A stretch of DNA of 64,000 nucleotides from Ulvibacter litoralis (GCF_900102055.1 NZ_FNBA01000001.1:248001-312000); one strand, 5' to 3'; shown: positions 54,535 to 64,000, numbered from the stretch's first letter. The notes: a model not told the origin generated them from the letters alone. Numbers and translations: made by a program.

Positions 54535-54702
54535 CCCTAAGCGTAGAATACCCATCGAAAAAATCGAAGCAGGACGACGTAGGAGGACGCGGTTTTTTGG
54601 ATGGGGGTTTGAAAGCCGGCACGGATTTCAAAATTCCCCAGCGTGGGTGTCTTTTTCTTTGGTTCGTTTCTTTTGGACAAGCAAAAGAAATGAACAGAAC
54701 AC
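54535..54702. repeat. Interspersed repeat copy 7
   Basis: Subtype 1, 31 bp before the terminator of the tRNA gene. Confidence 0.9.
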
Positions 54703-54733
54703 TCTTAAAATCGCAGCATAAACTTATTGCATA

Positions 54734-54765
54734 AAAAAAGCTTCAAGAGAACTTGAAGCTTTTTT
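54734..54765. terminator. Bidirectional rho-independent terminator
   Basis: AAAAAAGCTTCAAG and CTTGAAGCTTTTTT form a 14-bp stem with an AGAA loop. It terminates the minus-strand tRNA transcript. Confidence 0.92.
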
Positions 54766-54770
54766 CCTAG

Positions 54771-54843
<73 letters not shown>

Positions 54844-55044
54844 ATATATAGTATCTGAGAGATGCCCAAGATACAATCCCAAATAATGTTCTTAGCTTTT
54901 AACTTTCGGTTCATAATGCCGACACGATTATTTCGGACTGCAAAGATACAACGTTTTTTAGTTCCCGCAAGTAAAGTCACTAGAAAGTTTAACATAAAAT
55001 CATAAATATTTCGCTGACAGCTTCTTGTTTGCTATTTTTAATAT

Positions 55045-56598
55045 ATGACCAAGAAAACACGCTACAGCTTACTCACTGTTTTAACCGTAAGTATCCTCAT
55101 ACTTGCTGCTGTGTATTGGGTAAACAACAGCATTAAAAACAAAGTAGAACACTTCATTAACAACCGATTGACCGAAACCATTGTGCAATCGTACGACGAT
55201 CTTTCTCTAAATGTATTGGAAGGCACCCTTACCTTCTCTAATGTTTCCGTAGCCATAAAAAATAAAGACTCCGAGGTGATTCACACCCAGGTCAATTTAA
55301 ACAAATTAGTGATTACCGATATTAGTTATTGGCAGTACCTTGTTCACAATACCATACATATTGATCACATCTCTTTAAAAAACCCTACCATTCGCTACAA
55401 AGAAAACCTTTTGAAGGCTTCGAAAGACACTACCAAAAAACCCATGCTTACGTTGTTTAAACCTATTGAAATTGACGAAATTTCTATTGAAAATGCAACG
55501 CTTCAAATTACGGAAGATGAACAAAACACCATAAAACTGTACACCGAAAATGCTTCCGTAGCGGTTAAGGGCATTTCTATTACTTCGGAAACGTTATTGA
55601 AACGCCTTCCTGTTACGTTTGAAAGTTATGAAGCGGAAGCAGATTCCATTTTTGTAAAGATGAATGCCTTCGAAAACCTTTCCGCAAACAATTTTGTCTT
55701 GAAGAATAAAAAAGCAACTCTTACCGATATTATCCTCAAAACAAAGTACAGCAAGACCAAACTTTCCGAAGTCATTCAAAACGAAAGAGACTATTACGAC
55801 GTACAACTAAAAACACTCACGGTAGACGGAATCGATTTTGGCTTTAAGAACCGTAAATTCTTTGCGAAGAGTACCGCTATAACCCTTGACACTCCTTCGG
55901 CGCTAATCTTTAGGGATAAATTGGTCGCAGACGATCCAACGCACAAAAAACTATACAGTCGCGCATTGCGAGAAGTACCTTTTGATCTTTCTATCGATGC
56001 GGTGAAAATTAAGAATGGTACCATTACCTATCAAGAACGCACCAAGAAAAACAATTTGGGCGGAACCTTACTTTTTAAATCGCTAGACGCCGATATTAAA
56101 AACATTAATAATACTTCGGAAGGAAACTCTACAACCACTATTGCCATTAAAGCCCTGTTTATGAAAGACACGCCTTTTACAGTCGATTGGAGTTTTGATA
56201 TCCAAGATGTTTCAGATCATTTTACGTTTAAAACCTCCATTGGCGCATTGGAAGCGAGCGATTTAAATCCTTTTACGGAAGCAAATTTAAGGGTACGATT
56301 AACGGGAAAGGTGCTAAAAACTTATGTAACGATTGACGGAAATAGAAATGCATCGCATTCGGATATGAAAATTAATTACAACGACTTTAAAATAGCGATA
56401 CTGAATAAGTCTGGAAGAGAAAAAAATAAGCTACTCTCAACAATTGCTAATTTATTTGTATCGAAAAACAGTAAAAATGAAGGCTATAGCGAAAGTGCGA
56501 TTACCGCAACGCCCGATAAAACGAAATCGTTTTTTAATTATATCTGGGTAAATATTATGGCCGGCCTTACAGAAAGCCTAACGGGAGGAGGGTTGTAA
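55045..56598 (+). CDS. AsmA/DUF748-like envelope protein
   Basis: A 517-aa protein with one N-terminal membrane helix (LLTVLTVSILILAAVYWV, about residues 9-26) and a long beta-rich periplasmic part. Blocks such as YDDLSLNVLEGTLTFSNVSVAIKNKDSEV and IHIDHISLKNPTIRY match the AsmA/DUF748 repeat style. The second half has DVSDHFTFKTSIGALEASDLNPFTEANLRVRLTGKVLKTYVTIDGNR, again AsmA-like. Such proteins bridge or transport lipids at the envelope. It is a single gene. Confidence 0.82.
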   Translation: MTKKTRYSLLTVLTVSILILAAVYWVNNSIKNKVEHFINNRLTETIVQSYDDLSLNVLEGTLTFSNVSVAIKNKDSEVIHTQVNLNKLVITDISYWQYLVHNTIHIDHISLKNPTIRYKENLLKASKDTTKKPMLTLFKPIEIDEISIENATLQITEDEQNTIKLYTENASVAVKGISITSETLLKRLPVTFESYEAEADSIFVKMNAFENLSANNFVLKNKKATLTDIILKTKYSKTKLSEVIQNERDYYDVQLKTLTVDGIDFGFKNRKFFAKSTAITLDTPSALIFRDKLVADDPTHKKLYSRALREVPFDLSIDAVKIKNGTITYQERTKKNNLGGTLLFKSLDADIKNINNTSEGNSTTTIAIKALFMKDTPFTVDWSFDIQDVSDHFTFKTSIGALEASDLNPFTEANLRVRLTGKVLKTYVTIDGNRNASHSDMKINYNDFKIAILNKSGREKNKLLSTIANLFVSKNSKNEGYSESAITATPDKTKSFFNYIWVNIMAGLTESLTGGGL

Positions 56599-56606
56599 GA
56601 TTTCTT

Positions 56607-56960
56607 CTATTCGGCAATCCACGCCATCGCATCCAATCTATTCTCTGTTGGAAACTTTTTGAACTCTCCTTGAATAAAAAAATCATCGATCGTAGCAAGC
56701 GCATGAATCCACTTACGGTTTGATACAATGGCAATTTTATTTAATTTACTAGAATACTCAATAGGAAAGATGGTTGCAATAAAAACAGCGGTGAGCGTAA
56801 ATTTTCGGATTTCGTTATCTTCTAAATACAAATTTACTTTGTCGTAGGTTTTCAGTTTATGCAACACAGAGTCACGAAGTTCTAGTACGGCCTTTTTATC
56901 CATAACCCCCTCAACAATATATCCTATTGTATTTTCAGAAAAACTAAAATCCACTGACAT
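56607..56960 (-). CDS. SpoIIAA-like (STAS-fold) protein
   Basis: A 117-aa SpoIIAA-like protein. ENTIGYIVEGVMDKKAVLELRDSVLHKLKTYDKVNLYLEDNE and the IAIVSNRKWIHALATIDDFFIQGEFKKFPTENRLDAMAWIAE end are typical. No phosphorylatable Ser of the sporulation SpoIIAA type is evident. Function unknown, probably lipid- or protein-binding. It converges on the AsmA-like gene. Confidence 0.9.
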   Translation of the reverse strand: MSVDFSFSENTIGYIVEGVMDKKAVLELRDSVLHKLKTYDKVNLYLEDNEIRKFTLTAVFIATIFPIEYSSKLNKIAIVSNRKWIHALATIDDFFIQGEFKKFPTENRLDAMAWIAE

Positions 56961-57373
56961 TTATACCTACAATTATTAAATAATGACTTACCCCTTTCTT
57001 TATCTTATTCAACAAGAACAAACGTGATGAAAACCAAAAATAAAGAATTTTCAAAAACAAAAGAAGGAAATATCCTACTTTTAAGTGGTTCCTATTTCCT
57101 TAATTTTTTAAAAGCTGATAAATATACTATTTTGTATAATCGCCTAATGTTAAACTTTAATAGGAACGTAATCAGCCTCAATACGATACATTCCTAATAC
57201 ACCAATATCACATTCATAAATAATTCTATTTATGAATTTTTAAAAGTTACAACATAATACACGTTTTAAAAGAGAGGGTTTTTCCCCTTTTTTACATCAA
57301 CTTTAAAAGGGTCTCTTTTTTAGAGGGGTAGTTGTCTAAACGTTGGCATCAACAAAAGGTGTTATTACAGGTT
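56961..57373. other. Intergenic region, no supported gene
   Basis: 413 bp of AT-rich sequence. A 56-aa frame from 57027 has no recognisable family or ribosome-binding site. Runs of A and T near 57265-57325 form imperfect hairpins only. Confidence 0.55.
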
Positions 57374-57556
57374 TTATTGTTCTATATTTTCTGAAGTGAA
57401 ACCAGTTAAAATCCCCTCTTCAAATTGAGGGGTCACTTGGATGGGATTACAACATACTTCGCAATCTTCAATATACGTTTGTCGTGCCACTGAAGCATCT
57501 AACAACATCGAAATTTCCTCCCAGCAATAGGGACATTGAAAAAAATGTTCGAACAT
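57374..57556 (-). CDS. CPXCG motif-containing Cys-rich protein
   Basis: A 60-aa zinc-ribbon protein: FQCPYCWEEISMLLDASVARQTYIEDCEVCCNPIQVTPQFEEG. Two C-x2-C pairs (CPYC; CEVC followed by a further Cys) define the family. Function unknown. It is independent of its neighbours. Confidence 0.9.
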   Translation of the reverse strand: MFEHFFQCPYCWEEISMLLDASVARQTYIEDCEVCCNPIQVTPQFEEGILTGFTSENIEQ

Positions 57557-57644
57557 TTAGGTTTCGTTTACTATTAAAAATTGTTTCTTCGGAAAAAAGA
57601 TGCGATTTACAAAACTAGCGGCAATCACACAGTACAAAAGGCTA

Positions 57645-58964
57645 CTAAAACTTCACATTGAGTAGTTGTCCCGTTAACTGAAGCAACTCCAATTCTGCCA
57701 ACTTGGTTTCATATTTTGCAAAGTTTTTATTGGTTTGTGCATTCAACAAATTAATTTGTGCCTGTCGCAATTCTACAGAACTTATCTGCCCTACTTTATA
57801 TTGCTCATTGCTGCGCTCAAAATTATTTTGTGCGGTAGCAACATTTTGTTCTTGTAACCGATAAATAGCTAATAAATTACTGTAATTACCTTCTGCATTG
57901 GCAATATCTCTCTGTACTTCCGAAATTAACTGACGCTTTACCAAATCTGTATTCTGTACCTGAATTTTTGCATTTTTCACATTCGTAATTCCACGACCTC
58001 CATCAAATAAACTCCAGGTTAAATTTAGACCCGCCGAAAAACCCGTGGTGGTATTGGAGCTTGCAAAGCTTGTGGAAGGGAAATTACCTTCATTCCATCC
58101 ATAAGAACCCGTTAGTCCAAGACTGGGTAAAAATACTGCCTTGCTCGCTTTATAGCTAAACTCATTGATTCTTTTGTTCGAATTTGCCTGCAATAAACGA
58201 ACATTGTTCGTGTCTGAGCCTTGTACAAATTCTTCTAACACCATCGGACTGGAAAATGCAACAATCGTATCTACTTCAAAATTTCGCTCTAAATCTTTAT
58301 GGTTCACCACCACATTTAAATCGCGTTTCGTATTCCGTAATTGCTGCCGCGCATTCATTAAGTTGATGCTATCAGTTACAATATCTACTTCTGCATTTAG
58401 TACTTCCAGTTTATTTATCTGTCCGTATTCAAAAGCATATCCAGCACGTAGCAATCTCTTTTTTGTATTTTGAAAGGTTTCCTCCAATACTGTTACATTT
58501 TCGGTAAGACGCGCCACTTCATAATAAACCGAAAACAACTGAAGCAGTGTCGTTTCAATCGTTTCACGAGCTTCCAACTGACTTAAATTATAGTTTTCTT
58601 TTAACCGTTTGTAATCGTAATAACGTCCTAAACCGTCAAACAATGTGTAATTTAAATTTAATGAAGCATTGTATCGCGTCGTTTCTGCATCGGTGATATC
58701 TGAAATTCTTCCGTCTTGAAATCCGACCGTTTGATCTTCTATATTATAACTAGCACCCGCATTTCCTGTTAAGGACGGTAGGTATCCAGAATTTAAAAGG
58801 CCCGCATTATTTTCAGAAATAACAACGTTATTTTTTGCAATTACAATTCCGAAGTTTTGTTCCAGTACTTCAGAGACAGCATCTTCCTTACTTAAAAGAT
58901 CTACCTGTCCGAAAATGCTTCCGAAGCAACCCAGAAAAAACCATATATAATTAATGTTCTTCAT
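57645..58964 (-). CDS. TolC family outer-membrane efflux protein
   Basis: About 439 aa from the ATG at 58964 (a longer frame from 58982 is less likely). A signal peptide (NYIWFFLGCFGSIFG) precedes two repeats of TolC-type helices. EQYKVGQISSVELRQAQINLLNAQTNKNFAKYETKLAELELLQLTGQLL is characteristic of the second repeat, and SAGLNLTWSLFDGGRGITNVKNA of the first. It forms the outer-membrane channel of the RND system and overlaps the RND permease stop by 14 bp. Confidence 0.95.
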   Translation of the reverse strand: MKNINYIWFFLGCFGSIFGQVDLLSKEDAVSEVLEQNFGIVIAKNNVVISENNAGLLNSGYLPSLTGNAGASYNIEDQTVGFQDGRISDITDAETTRYNASLNLNYTLFDGLGRYYDYKRLKENYNLSQLEARETIETTLLQLFSVYYEVARLTENVTVLEETFQNTKKRLLRAGYAFEYGQINKLEVLNAEVDIVTDSINLMNARQQLRNTKRDLNVVVNHKDLERNFEVDTIVAFSSPMVLEEFVQGSDTNNVRLLQANSNKRINEFSYKASKAVFLPSLGLTGSYGWNEGNFPSTSFASSNTTTGFSAGLNLTWSLFDGGRGITNVKNAKIQVQNTDLVKRQLISEVQRDIANAEGNYSNLLAIYRLQEQNVATAQNNFERSNEQYKVGQISSVELRQAQINLLNAQTNKNFAKYETKLAELELLQLTGQLLNVKF

Positions 58965-61900
58965 TTTGTTCTTTAATAGCACGTTCTACTTCTTCTTTTG
59001 TCACTTTATCGCCTGTTGCCAACCACTTTGAACCCGTTTTTACTGAATTCGTTACAGATAAAAGTAATGGTAAAATAATGAGCGTAAGTACTGTTGCAAT
59101 ACCAATTCCATAAGCGATAGAAATTGCCATCGGTTTTAAAAACTGGGCTTGTCTACTCTTTTCCAATAGCAAGGGTGCGATCCCAGCAATGGTTGTAAGA
59201 GAGGTTAAAAATATTGCACGAAATCGTGTTCTTCCCGCTTCATACAAAGCTTCATCAAACTTCATCCCTTCCTGAAGAAAGGAATTAAATTTCCCTATGA
59301 GTACGAGTCCGTCGTTGACCATAATCCCAATCAAGGCAATAATCCCCAACGCCGATAAGATATTGATAGGAAAATCATGAATCCAGTGTCCCCAACCTAC
59401 AGCAATAAAACTAAACGGAATCATAATAATAAGCAATAACGGCTGACTATAACTTCGGAAAGTGAACGCAATCACAATATAGATTAGAAACACTACAATT
59501 GGCACCACAACTCCTGCTGAATCTGTTAATTTTTTTGCTTCCCGATTCTGTCCTTCATACAACACACGCACCGTAGGATATTTTGATAAGATGTCGGGTA
59601 TTACGTTTTCTTGAATATCAGAAAGAATTTCGGTAGGACTGCCTTTAGGATCGGTGAGATCTGCATTCACCTGAATTTCACGTTGCCCGTTTAAGTGACT
59701 TATCGATTCGTCTCCGCGTTTAATTTCGTAGGTAGCAATCTCTCTGAAGGGAACGCGCGCTCCGCTCGGAGTTACAATGCGCATGTCATCAAGGTTATTA
59801 ATCGATTCCCGATTTTCTCTGCTGTAACGCACCCAAACCCGAATTTCATCTTGTCCTCGTTGAAAACGCTGTGCTTGCAAACCAAAAAAACCTGCCCGCA
59901 CCTGACTCATTACATCTCGTAAATTAAGTCCTAACGCATAGGCAGTTTCGTTAAGTGATACATAAATTTCTTTTATTCCTTCTGGGTCGGTATCGGTTAC
60001 GTCGGTAAGAAGTGGATTATTCTCAAAGGCCACGCGAAGCTCCTCTTTTGCCGCTTTTAATTCATCTGTGGTGTTTCCAAGGAGTGAAACAGACACCGGA
60101 CTTCCACCAAAATTTCCACCCGAACCAAAGGTAAGTCGTTCAACACCAAACACGGGACCCACTTCCTCACGAATCGAGGTTGTAATATCGGGAGAAGAAA
60201 AGTCGCGTTCTTCACCTGGCAGTAAATTAACCTGTAACGAAGCTTTGTTATTTCCAGGTCCTACTCTTTTAATAATATTTTCTACCACTTGTTTGTTTCC
60301 GCTTTGACGCGCGGTATAATCTTCATTAACACGCCAAGCAGCAGCTTCCACCAACGAAATAATAGAATCGGTAAGTTTCGGATTAGTCCCTTCAGGCATG
60401 AGCAAATTAATACTTACCCTGTCGCTCGCAATACTAGGAAAAAATGCCGTACGAATGATTCCTCCGTTAATACTCCCAATCGTTAAAATCATTAATGCCC
60501 CAAGGATTGCGAAGGTGATAAATCGCTGCTGAAGTGCAAAGCGAAGTACCGGACTGTAAATTTTGTCTCTGCAATAAGCCATAAACCGATCGCCATATTC
60601 ATTAAAAACACGAAGTTTAGAAAATAGCTTGGCGATGCCTTTTTTGTTTTTCCGTTCTTCTTCTGTTTCTGAAATAAGGGCTTTTGAATGCGCAATATGT
60701 GCTGGTAATATGATGAGTGCTTCTACAAGAGAGACCACCAATGTAAGGATTACTATAACGGAAACTTCTCCAAAGAAATTCCCCATTCTTCCATCTAAAA
60801 ACAAGAAGGTAGAAAACGCAAGTACTGTGGTTGTAATTGCCGCGATTATCGGCGGAAGCACCTCGATAGTTCCATCGATTGCTGCCTGAACTCTTGATTT
60901 GCCTTTTTCGTAATGTTGGTAAATATTTTCAGAAATCACAATACCATCATCCACAAGAATCCCAATAACGATAATCATTCCAAACAATGAAAGCACATTA
61001 ATCGTTACTCCAAAGAGGTCGGCAAAAATAAACATTCCAAGAAATGAAATCGGCAATCCGAATGCCACCCAAAAGGCGAGTCGGGTATTTAGAAAAAAGG
61101 AAAGAAACAACAATACTAATAAAATACCTACGGCTCCATTTTCTAGAAGAAGGGCGGTTCGTTGTTCCAACCGAATAGAAGAATCGCTTACCACATCAAT
61201 TTGTACTCCCGTATATTTCTGATTGAATTGTTCGATATACAGATTTACCTGTTCTGCGGTAGAAATAAGGTCTTCGTTATTGGTATTGGTTATTTCAATA
61301 TTTACTGCCACATTACCATTAAAATAAGAAGCATTGGGTGTTTCAGAAAAACGATCCCGAACTGTAGCCACATCTTGAAGTAGCACCAGTGTCCCATTTT
61401 GTTCCGAACGAACCACGAGATTATTTAACTCGTTGCCGTAATACGATCGGTTACTCGCGCGAATAAGATAATCTTCGGCATCGGTTTTTATATTTCCTCC
61501 AGTAGTTAAAATATTTGCTTTTGCCACTGCTTCGGCAACTTCAGAAAAAGAAAGGTCATAGGCCAACAAATCATTCTCTCTAACGGCGATCTCAATCTCT
61601 TCTTCGGGATAGCCCGAAACGGTAATCTGCGAAATACCATCCATAGCACGGAGGTCATTTTCAACCTGCCTTCCAATTTGTTTTAAAGCACCTAGATCAA
61701 TATTTTCTCCGCTAATTGAAAAATCGATCGTTTGACGAGTCTGCTCTTGTTTAGCCACGACGAGAGGTTCCATTCCTGTAGGGAAATTGGGAACGCGATC
61801 TACCGCATTTTTCACCTCCGCAAGCATGGCGTTAATATCTTCATTACTTTCAACCTCTACCGTAATACTTCCGCCACTTTCTCTAGACACCGAAGTAACA

Positions 61901-62139
61901 CGTTCTACACCAATAAGACCTTTTAAATTATCTTCTATTTTAAGCACTACTCCTTCTTCGATTTCTTGAGGAGCTGCTCCGGGATAGGCAATATTTATTG
62001 TGATAATTTCAGCTTCCTGTAACGGAAAGAAAGAAGATTTTAATTGAAAAATTCCGAAGATCCCAAAAATGATAAAAGCAAGAATAAGCACATTTGTGGC
62101 AACTTCGTACTTTATGAAATAGCTGATAATTTTTTTCAT
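58951..62139 (-). CDS. Efflux RND transporter permease subunit (AcrB-type)
   Basis: A 1062-aa inner-membrane pump with two sets of six helices and large periplasmic loops. The first helix is TNVLILAFIIFGIFGIFQL, followed by EAEIITINIAYPGAAPQEIEEGVVLKIEDNL. GIVISENIYQHYEKGKSRVQAAIDGTIEVLPPIIAAITTTVLAF and GIMVNDGLVLIGKFNSFLQEGMKFDEALYEAGRTRFRAIFLTSLTTIAGIAPL match the proton-relay and RND signature helices. The substrate is not evident; the family covers drugs, metals and bile salts. It is the middle gene of a complete RND operon. Confidence 0.96.
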   Translation of the reverse strand: MKKIISYFIKYEVATNVLILAFIIFGIFGIFQLKSSFFPLQEAEIITINIAYPGAAPQEIEEGVVLKIEDNLKGLIGVERVTSVSRESGGSITVEVESNEDINAMLAEVKNAVDRVPNFPTGMEPLVVAKQEQTRQTIDFSISGENIDLGALKQIGRQVENDLRAMDGISQITVSGYPEEEIEIAVRENDLLAYDLSFSEVAEAVAKANILTTGGNIKTDAEDYLIRASNRSYYGNELNNLVVRSEQNGTLVLLQDVATVRDRFSETPNASYFNGNVAVNIEITNTNNEDLISTAEQVNLYIEQFNQKYTGVQIDVVSDSSIRLEQRTALLLENGAVGILLVLLFLSFFLNTRLAFWVAFGLPISFLGMFIFADLFGVTINVLSLFGMIIVIGILVDDGIVISENIYQHYEKGKSRVQAAIDGTIEVLPPIIAAITTTVLAFSTFLFLDGRMGNFFGEVSVIVILTLVVSLVEALIILPAHIAHSKALISETEEERKNKKGIAKLFSKLRVFNEYGDRFMAYCRDKIYSPVLRFALQQRFITFAILGALMILTIGSINGGIIRTAFFPSIASDRVSINLLMPEGTNPKLTDSIISLVEAAAWRVNEDYTARQSGNKQVVENIIKRVGPGNNKASLQVNLLPGEERDFSSPDITTSIREEVGPVFGVERLTFGSGGNFGGSPVSVSLLGNTTDELKAAKEELRVAFENNPLLTDVTDTDPEGIKEIYVSLNETAYALGLNLRDVMSQVRAGFFGLQAQRFQRGQDEIRVWVRYSRENRESINNLDDMRIVTPSGARVPFREIATYEIKRGDESISHLNGQREIQVNADLTDPKGSPTEILSDIQENVIPDILSKYPTVRVLYEGQNREAKKLTDSAGVVVPIVVFLIYIVIAFTFRSYSQPLLLIIMIPFSFIAVGWGHWIHDFPINILSALGIIALIGIMVNDGLVLIGKFNSFLQEGMKFDEALYEAGRTRFRAIFLTSLTTIAGIAPLLLEKSRQAQFLKPMAISIAYGIGIATVLTLIILPLLLSVTNSVKTGSKWLATGDKVTKEEVERAIKEQNEEH

Positions 62140-62141
62140 TT

Positions 62142-63296
62142 CTAAAGTGTTTTCGTTGTTGAAGTAGGTTCTTCATCTTCTTTAGAAATTCCTTTCCCAA
62201 TTTTTACAAGCATCCCAGAGTAAGCGCCGGGAACTGGTTTGGAAAGAATTTTTGTACCGTCGGGTACGCCTTTCACTACAACTTCATTTGGAGAGAAATA
62301 AACAGGATCTATTTCGAGAATTGATAATATACTATCCTTCACTACAAATAACTTATTCTCATCTACCAGTAACTTTCGGGGCAACTGTATGGCGTTTTCC
62401 ACTTCATTGGCCTCCAATTGTGCTTCGAGATACATGCCTTCTTTTAAATCAGTTCCTTTTACTTCTACAAAGACATTAATGGTTTGAGTGGCCTGATTAA
62501 TTCTTCCGTTGATTCGAACGACTGTACCTGTATAATTTTTACCCGTATCGACCGTATTAAGCTGTACCTTTTCTCCAATCTTTAATAAGTCACTGAATTC
62601 TTTTGCGATTGAAAGTTCCAGTTCAAACACTGAGGTATCGATGAACTCTCCCAGTTTTTGTCCCGATCGAATTAGCGTTCCTCGGGTCACCAAAGCTTCC
62701 GTAACAATTCCATTAAAAGGGGCTCTTACGCTGTATTTTCCTAGCCGTTGCTCCAAGTTTTTAACATTAAAATAAGAAGTTGACACGCCTCTTCCCGTTA
62801 TAAAATAACGTACTTTTTCGGAGGTCATCTCTGGAAGATTGGGTACCGATTTCGTCATATCAAAATTAGCAAGATACTGGTTCCAAACAGGAAAAGCATC
62901 GGGATAATCCAAACGTAAATCGGGCATTAAGGAAGTGATAAGATTGTAGAATTCACTTTTTGCTGCTTGTACGGAAGCGTAATATTCCGAAGAATTCATA
63001 CGGATTAGTGTCTGCCCTTTCTGGTAGTGCTGCCCCGCTTTAAAATCGTTTGAACTTGATTCGAAAATACCTTGAACTTCACTGTATATCTCCAATCGGT
63101 TTTTTGCTACCAAATTTCCATTGGCAGGAAGTATGATAGGAACCGTACTGTTTTTTACTTCTTCAACAAAAACCGTTTTAATTACTTTTTTCGCTTCAGG
63201 TTTTTGCTTTTCGTTGTTTTTTACAATGTAATTCGCACCAAGAACAGCTCCAACGAGAATTACAACCCCAATAGCAAAAAGTATAATTTTACGCAT
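62142..63296 (-). CDS. Efflux RND periplasmic adaptor subunit (MFP)
   Basis: A 384-aa membrane-fusion protein. An N-terminal anchor (IILFAIGVVILVGAVLGANYIV) precedes the lipoyl/barrel-sandwich halves (LVAKNRLEIYSEVQGIFESSSNDFKAGQHYQKGQTLIRMNSSEYY; NVKNLEQRLGKYSVRAPFNGIVTEALVTRGTLIRSGQKLGEF) and a beta-barrel domain (VQLNTVDTGKNYTGTVVRINGRINQATQTINVFVEV). It is the first gene of the efflux operon and ends 2 bp before the RND permease gene. Confidence 0.95.
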   Translation of the reverse strand: MRKIILFAIGVVILVGAVLGANYIVKNNEKQKPEAKKVIKTVFVEEVKNSTVPIILPANGNLVAKNRLEIYSEVQGIFESSSNDFKAGQHYQKGQTLIRMNSSEYYASVQAAKSEFYNLITSLMPDLRLDYPDAFPVWNQYLANFDMTKSVPNLPEMTSEKVRYFITGRGVSTSYFNVKNLEQRLGKYSVRAPFNGIVTEALVTRGTLIRSGQKLGEFIDTSVFELELSIAKEFSDLLKIGEKVQLNTVDTGKNYTGTVVRINGRINQATQTINVFVEVKGTDLKEGMYLEAQLEANEVENAIQLPRKLLVDENKLFVVKDSILSILEIDPVYFSPNEVVVKGVPDGTKILSKPVPGAYSGMLVKIGKGISKEDEEPTSTTKTL

Positions 63297-63375
63297 TTTT
63301 TATGTATTTTCCTTTTTTTCAAAAATAGGAAGCACATATTCTTCGGATGTTAAAAATATCCTAAATAAAAAAACT

Positions 63376-64000
63376 CTAAATTAACTCTTCTAGTTTATTT
63401 GTGATCTTTTCCCACTCTTCCATCAATTCACTTAATGTATCCTTTTTAGATTGATACATATCAAAAAAGTTTGGTTTTGCAATTGTTTCGTCATAGCGTA
63501 TTGCTAATTCGGCATCAATTGCTTTAATCTCCTTTTCTAATTTTCCAATTGCAGCTTCAGTTTTGCTTAGCTTATTGGTAAGTGACTTTTGTTTCTTCTG
63601 ATTTTCGTACGATTGCTTTCCTCCTGAATTTTTTTGTTTCCCTTCGGAAGCTATGACAGTTCTTTTTTCTGCTTCTCGTAAATTCTGAAGGTTTCGTTGT
63701 TCTAGGAAATACTCTATATCTCCTAAATATTCTTTTATCTTACGATCTTTAAATTCGTACACCTTATCGGTAAGTCCTTGCAAGAAATCTCTATCGTGAG
63801 ACACTAAAAGCAGCGTTCCTTCAAATTTCTCTAACGAATCCTTTAAAACGTTCTTAGACTTAATATCTAAGTGATTGGTTGGCTCATCCATCACCAACAC
63901 ATTAAACGGCTGTAAAAGCAGTTTAGCGAGCGCCAAACGGTTTCGCTCTCCCCCACTTAATACACGTACATATTTATCTACTTCTTCTCCTCGGAATAAA
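63376..64000 (-). CDS. ABC-F family ATPase, C-terminal part (runs off the window)
   Basis: The C-terminal 208 codons of an ABC-F protein. Reading past the shorter ORF start, the frame stays open to the window edge and shows the full signature VLSGGERNRLALAKLLLQPFNVLVMDEPTNHLD (C loop, Walker B). The switch His is in LVSHDRDFL, followed by the coiled C-terminal domain (QKKQKSLTNKLSKTEAAIGKLEKEIKAIDAEL). ABC-F proteins act on ribosomes, in translation or antibiotic protection. The N-terminal half is outside the window. Confidence 0.93.
   Translation of the reverse strand, partial: LFRGEEVDKYVRVLSGGERNRLALAKLLLQPFNVLVMDEPTNHLDIKSKNVLKDSLEKFEGTLLLVSHDRDFLQGLTDKVYEFKDRKIKEYLGDIEYFLEQRNLQNLREAEKRTVIASEGKQKNSGGKQSYENQKKQKSLTNKLSKTEAAIGKLEKEIKAIDAELAIRYDETIAKPNFFDMYQSKKDTLSELMEEWEKITNKLEELI

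Noticed and set aside
51925-54721. Several 60-80 aa ORFs sharing WFVSFGQAKEMNRT or FACPKETNQRKRHPRWGILKS
   Set aside because: They are translations, in several frames and both strands, of the interspersed repeat units, not conserved genes. Codon pattern follows the DNA repeat and hairpin.
57027-57197. 56-aa frame in the 56961-57373 gap
   Set aside because: No ribosome-binding site, no recognised domain, low-complexity N-terminus; probably chance.

Overview
The window is chromosomal DNA from a member of the Bacteroidota, most likely a marine Flavobacteriaceae. The evidence is the AT-rich composition, TAnnTTTG-type -7 promoter elements, few Shine-Dalgarno sites, and many families typical of flavobacteria (GSCFA protein, Y4yA-type enzyme, DUF547, CPXCG protein, SpoIIAA-like protein, TPR histidine kinase). 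Species was not determined.

Layout. 1-9.7 kb: housekeeping genes (GSCFA protein, alaS, M23 peptidase, MerR, LemA, two TPM proteins around fabV, der). 9.8-18.5 kb: era, a five-PAS histidine kinase with an overlapping receiver-only protein, a Na+/H+ antiporter, an endonuclease/exonuclease/phosphatase-fold protein and a surface protein. 18.6-21.9 kb: a large KAP P-loop NTPase with an N-terminal PUA/EVE-like region. 21.9-29.4 kb: small enzymes and a probable copper locus (CNGKC protein, MbnP-like lipoprotein, di-haem MbnH/CCP-like cytochrome, outer-membrane protein, TlpA thioredoxin). 29.5-33.7 kb: a tightly overlapping three-gene PLP/FAD operon that looks like a small-molecule (2,3-diaminopropionate or metallophore type) pathway. 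34-39.6 kb: several short genes missed by ORF length cut-offs (YqaE/Pmp3, a 50-aa lipoprotein) and a TPR kinase/regulator pair.

39.7-51.7 kb is a defence or accessory island. A type I restriction-modification operon (hsdM-hsdS-hsdR) carries a RhuM-Fic gene and a truncated second RhuM gene inside it. It is followed by an AvcD-type anti-phage dCTP deaminase and an Mrr-type endonuclease.

The most interesting part of the island is 48.98-51.69 kb. A divergent HTH regulator faces an atypical sigma factor, which is translationally coupled to a Cas12f/TnpB-like protein. That protein has lost its RuvC catalytic residues and ends before the zinc finger and third RuvC motif. Immediately downstream is a structured non-coding segment that looks like a Cas12f/TnpB guide-RNA scaffold ending in a crRNA-like tail and a candidate guide. 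I read this as an RNA-guided transcription module: nuclease-dead Cas12f, sigma factor and guide RNA. A 52-bp imperfect direct repeat brackets the module, and an 11-bp-period tandem array follows it.

52-54.8 kb is dominated by seven copies of a hairpin-bearing interspersed repeat around a DUF547 lipoprotein gene, ending at an initiator tRNA-fMet. 55-64 kb holds an AsmA-like protein, a SpoIIAA-like protein, a CPXCG protein, a complete RND efflux operon and the C-terminal part of an ABC-F gene that runs off the window.
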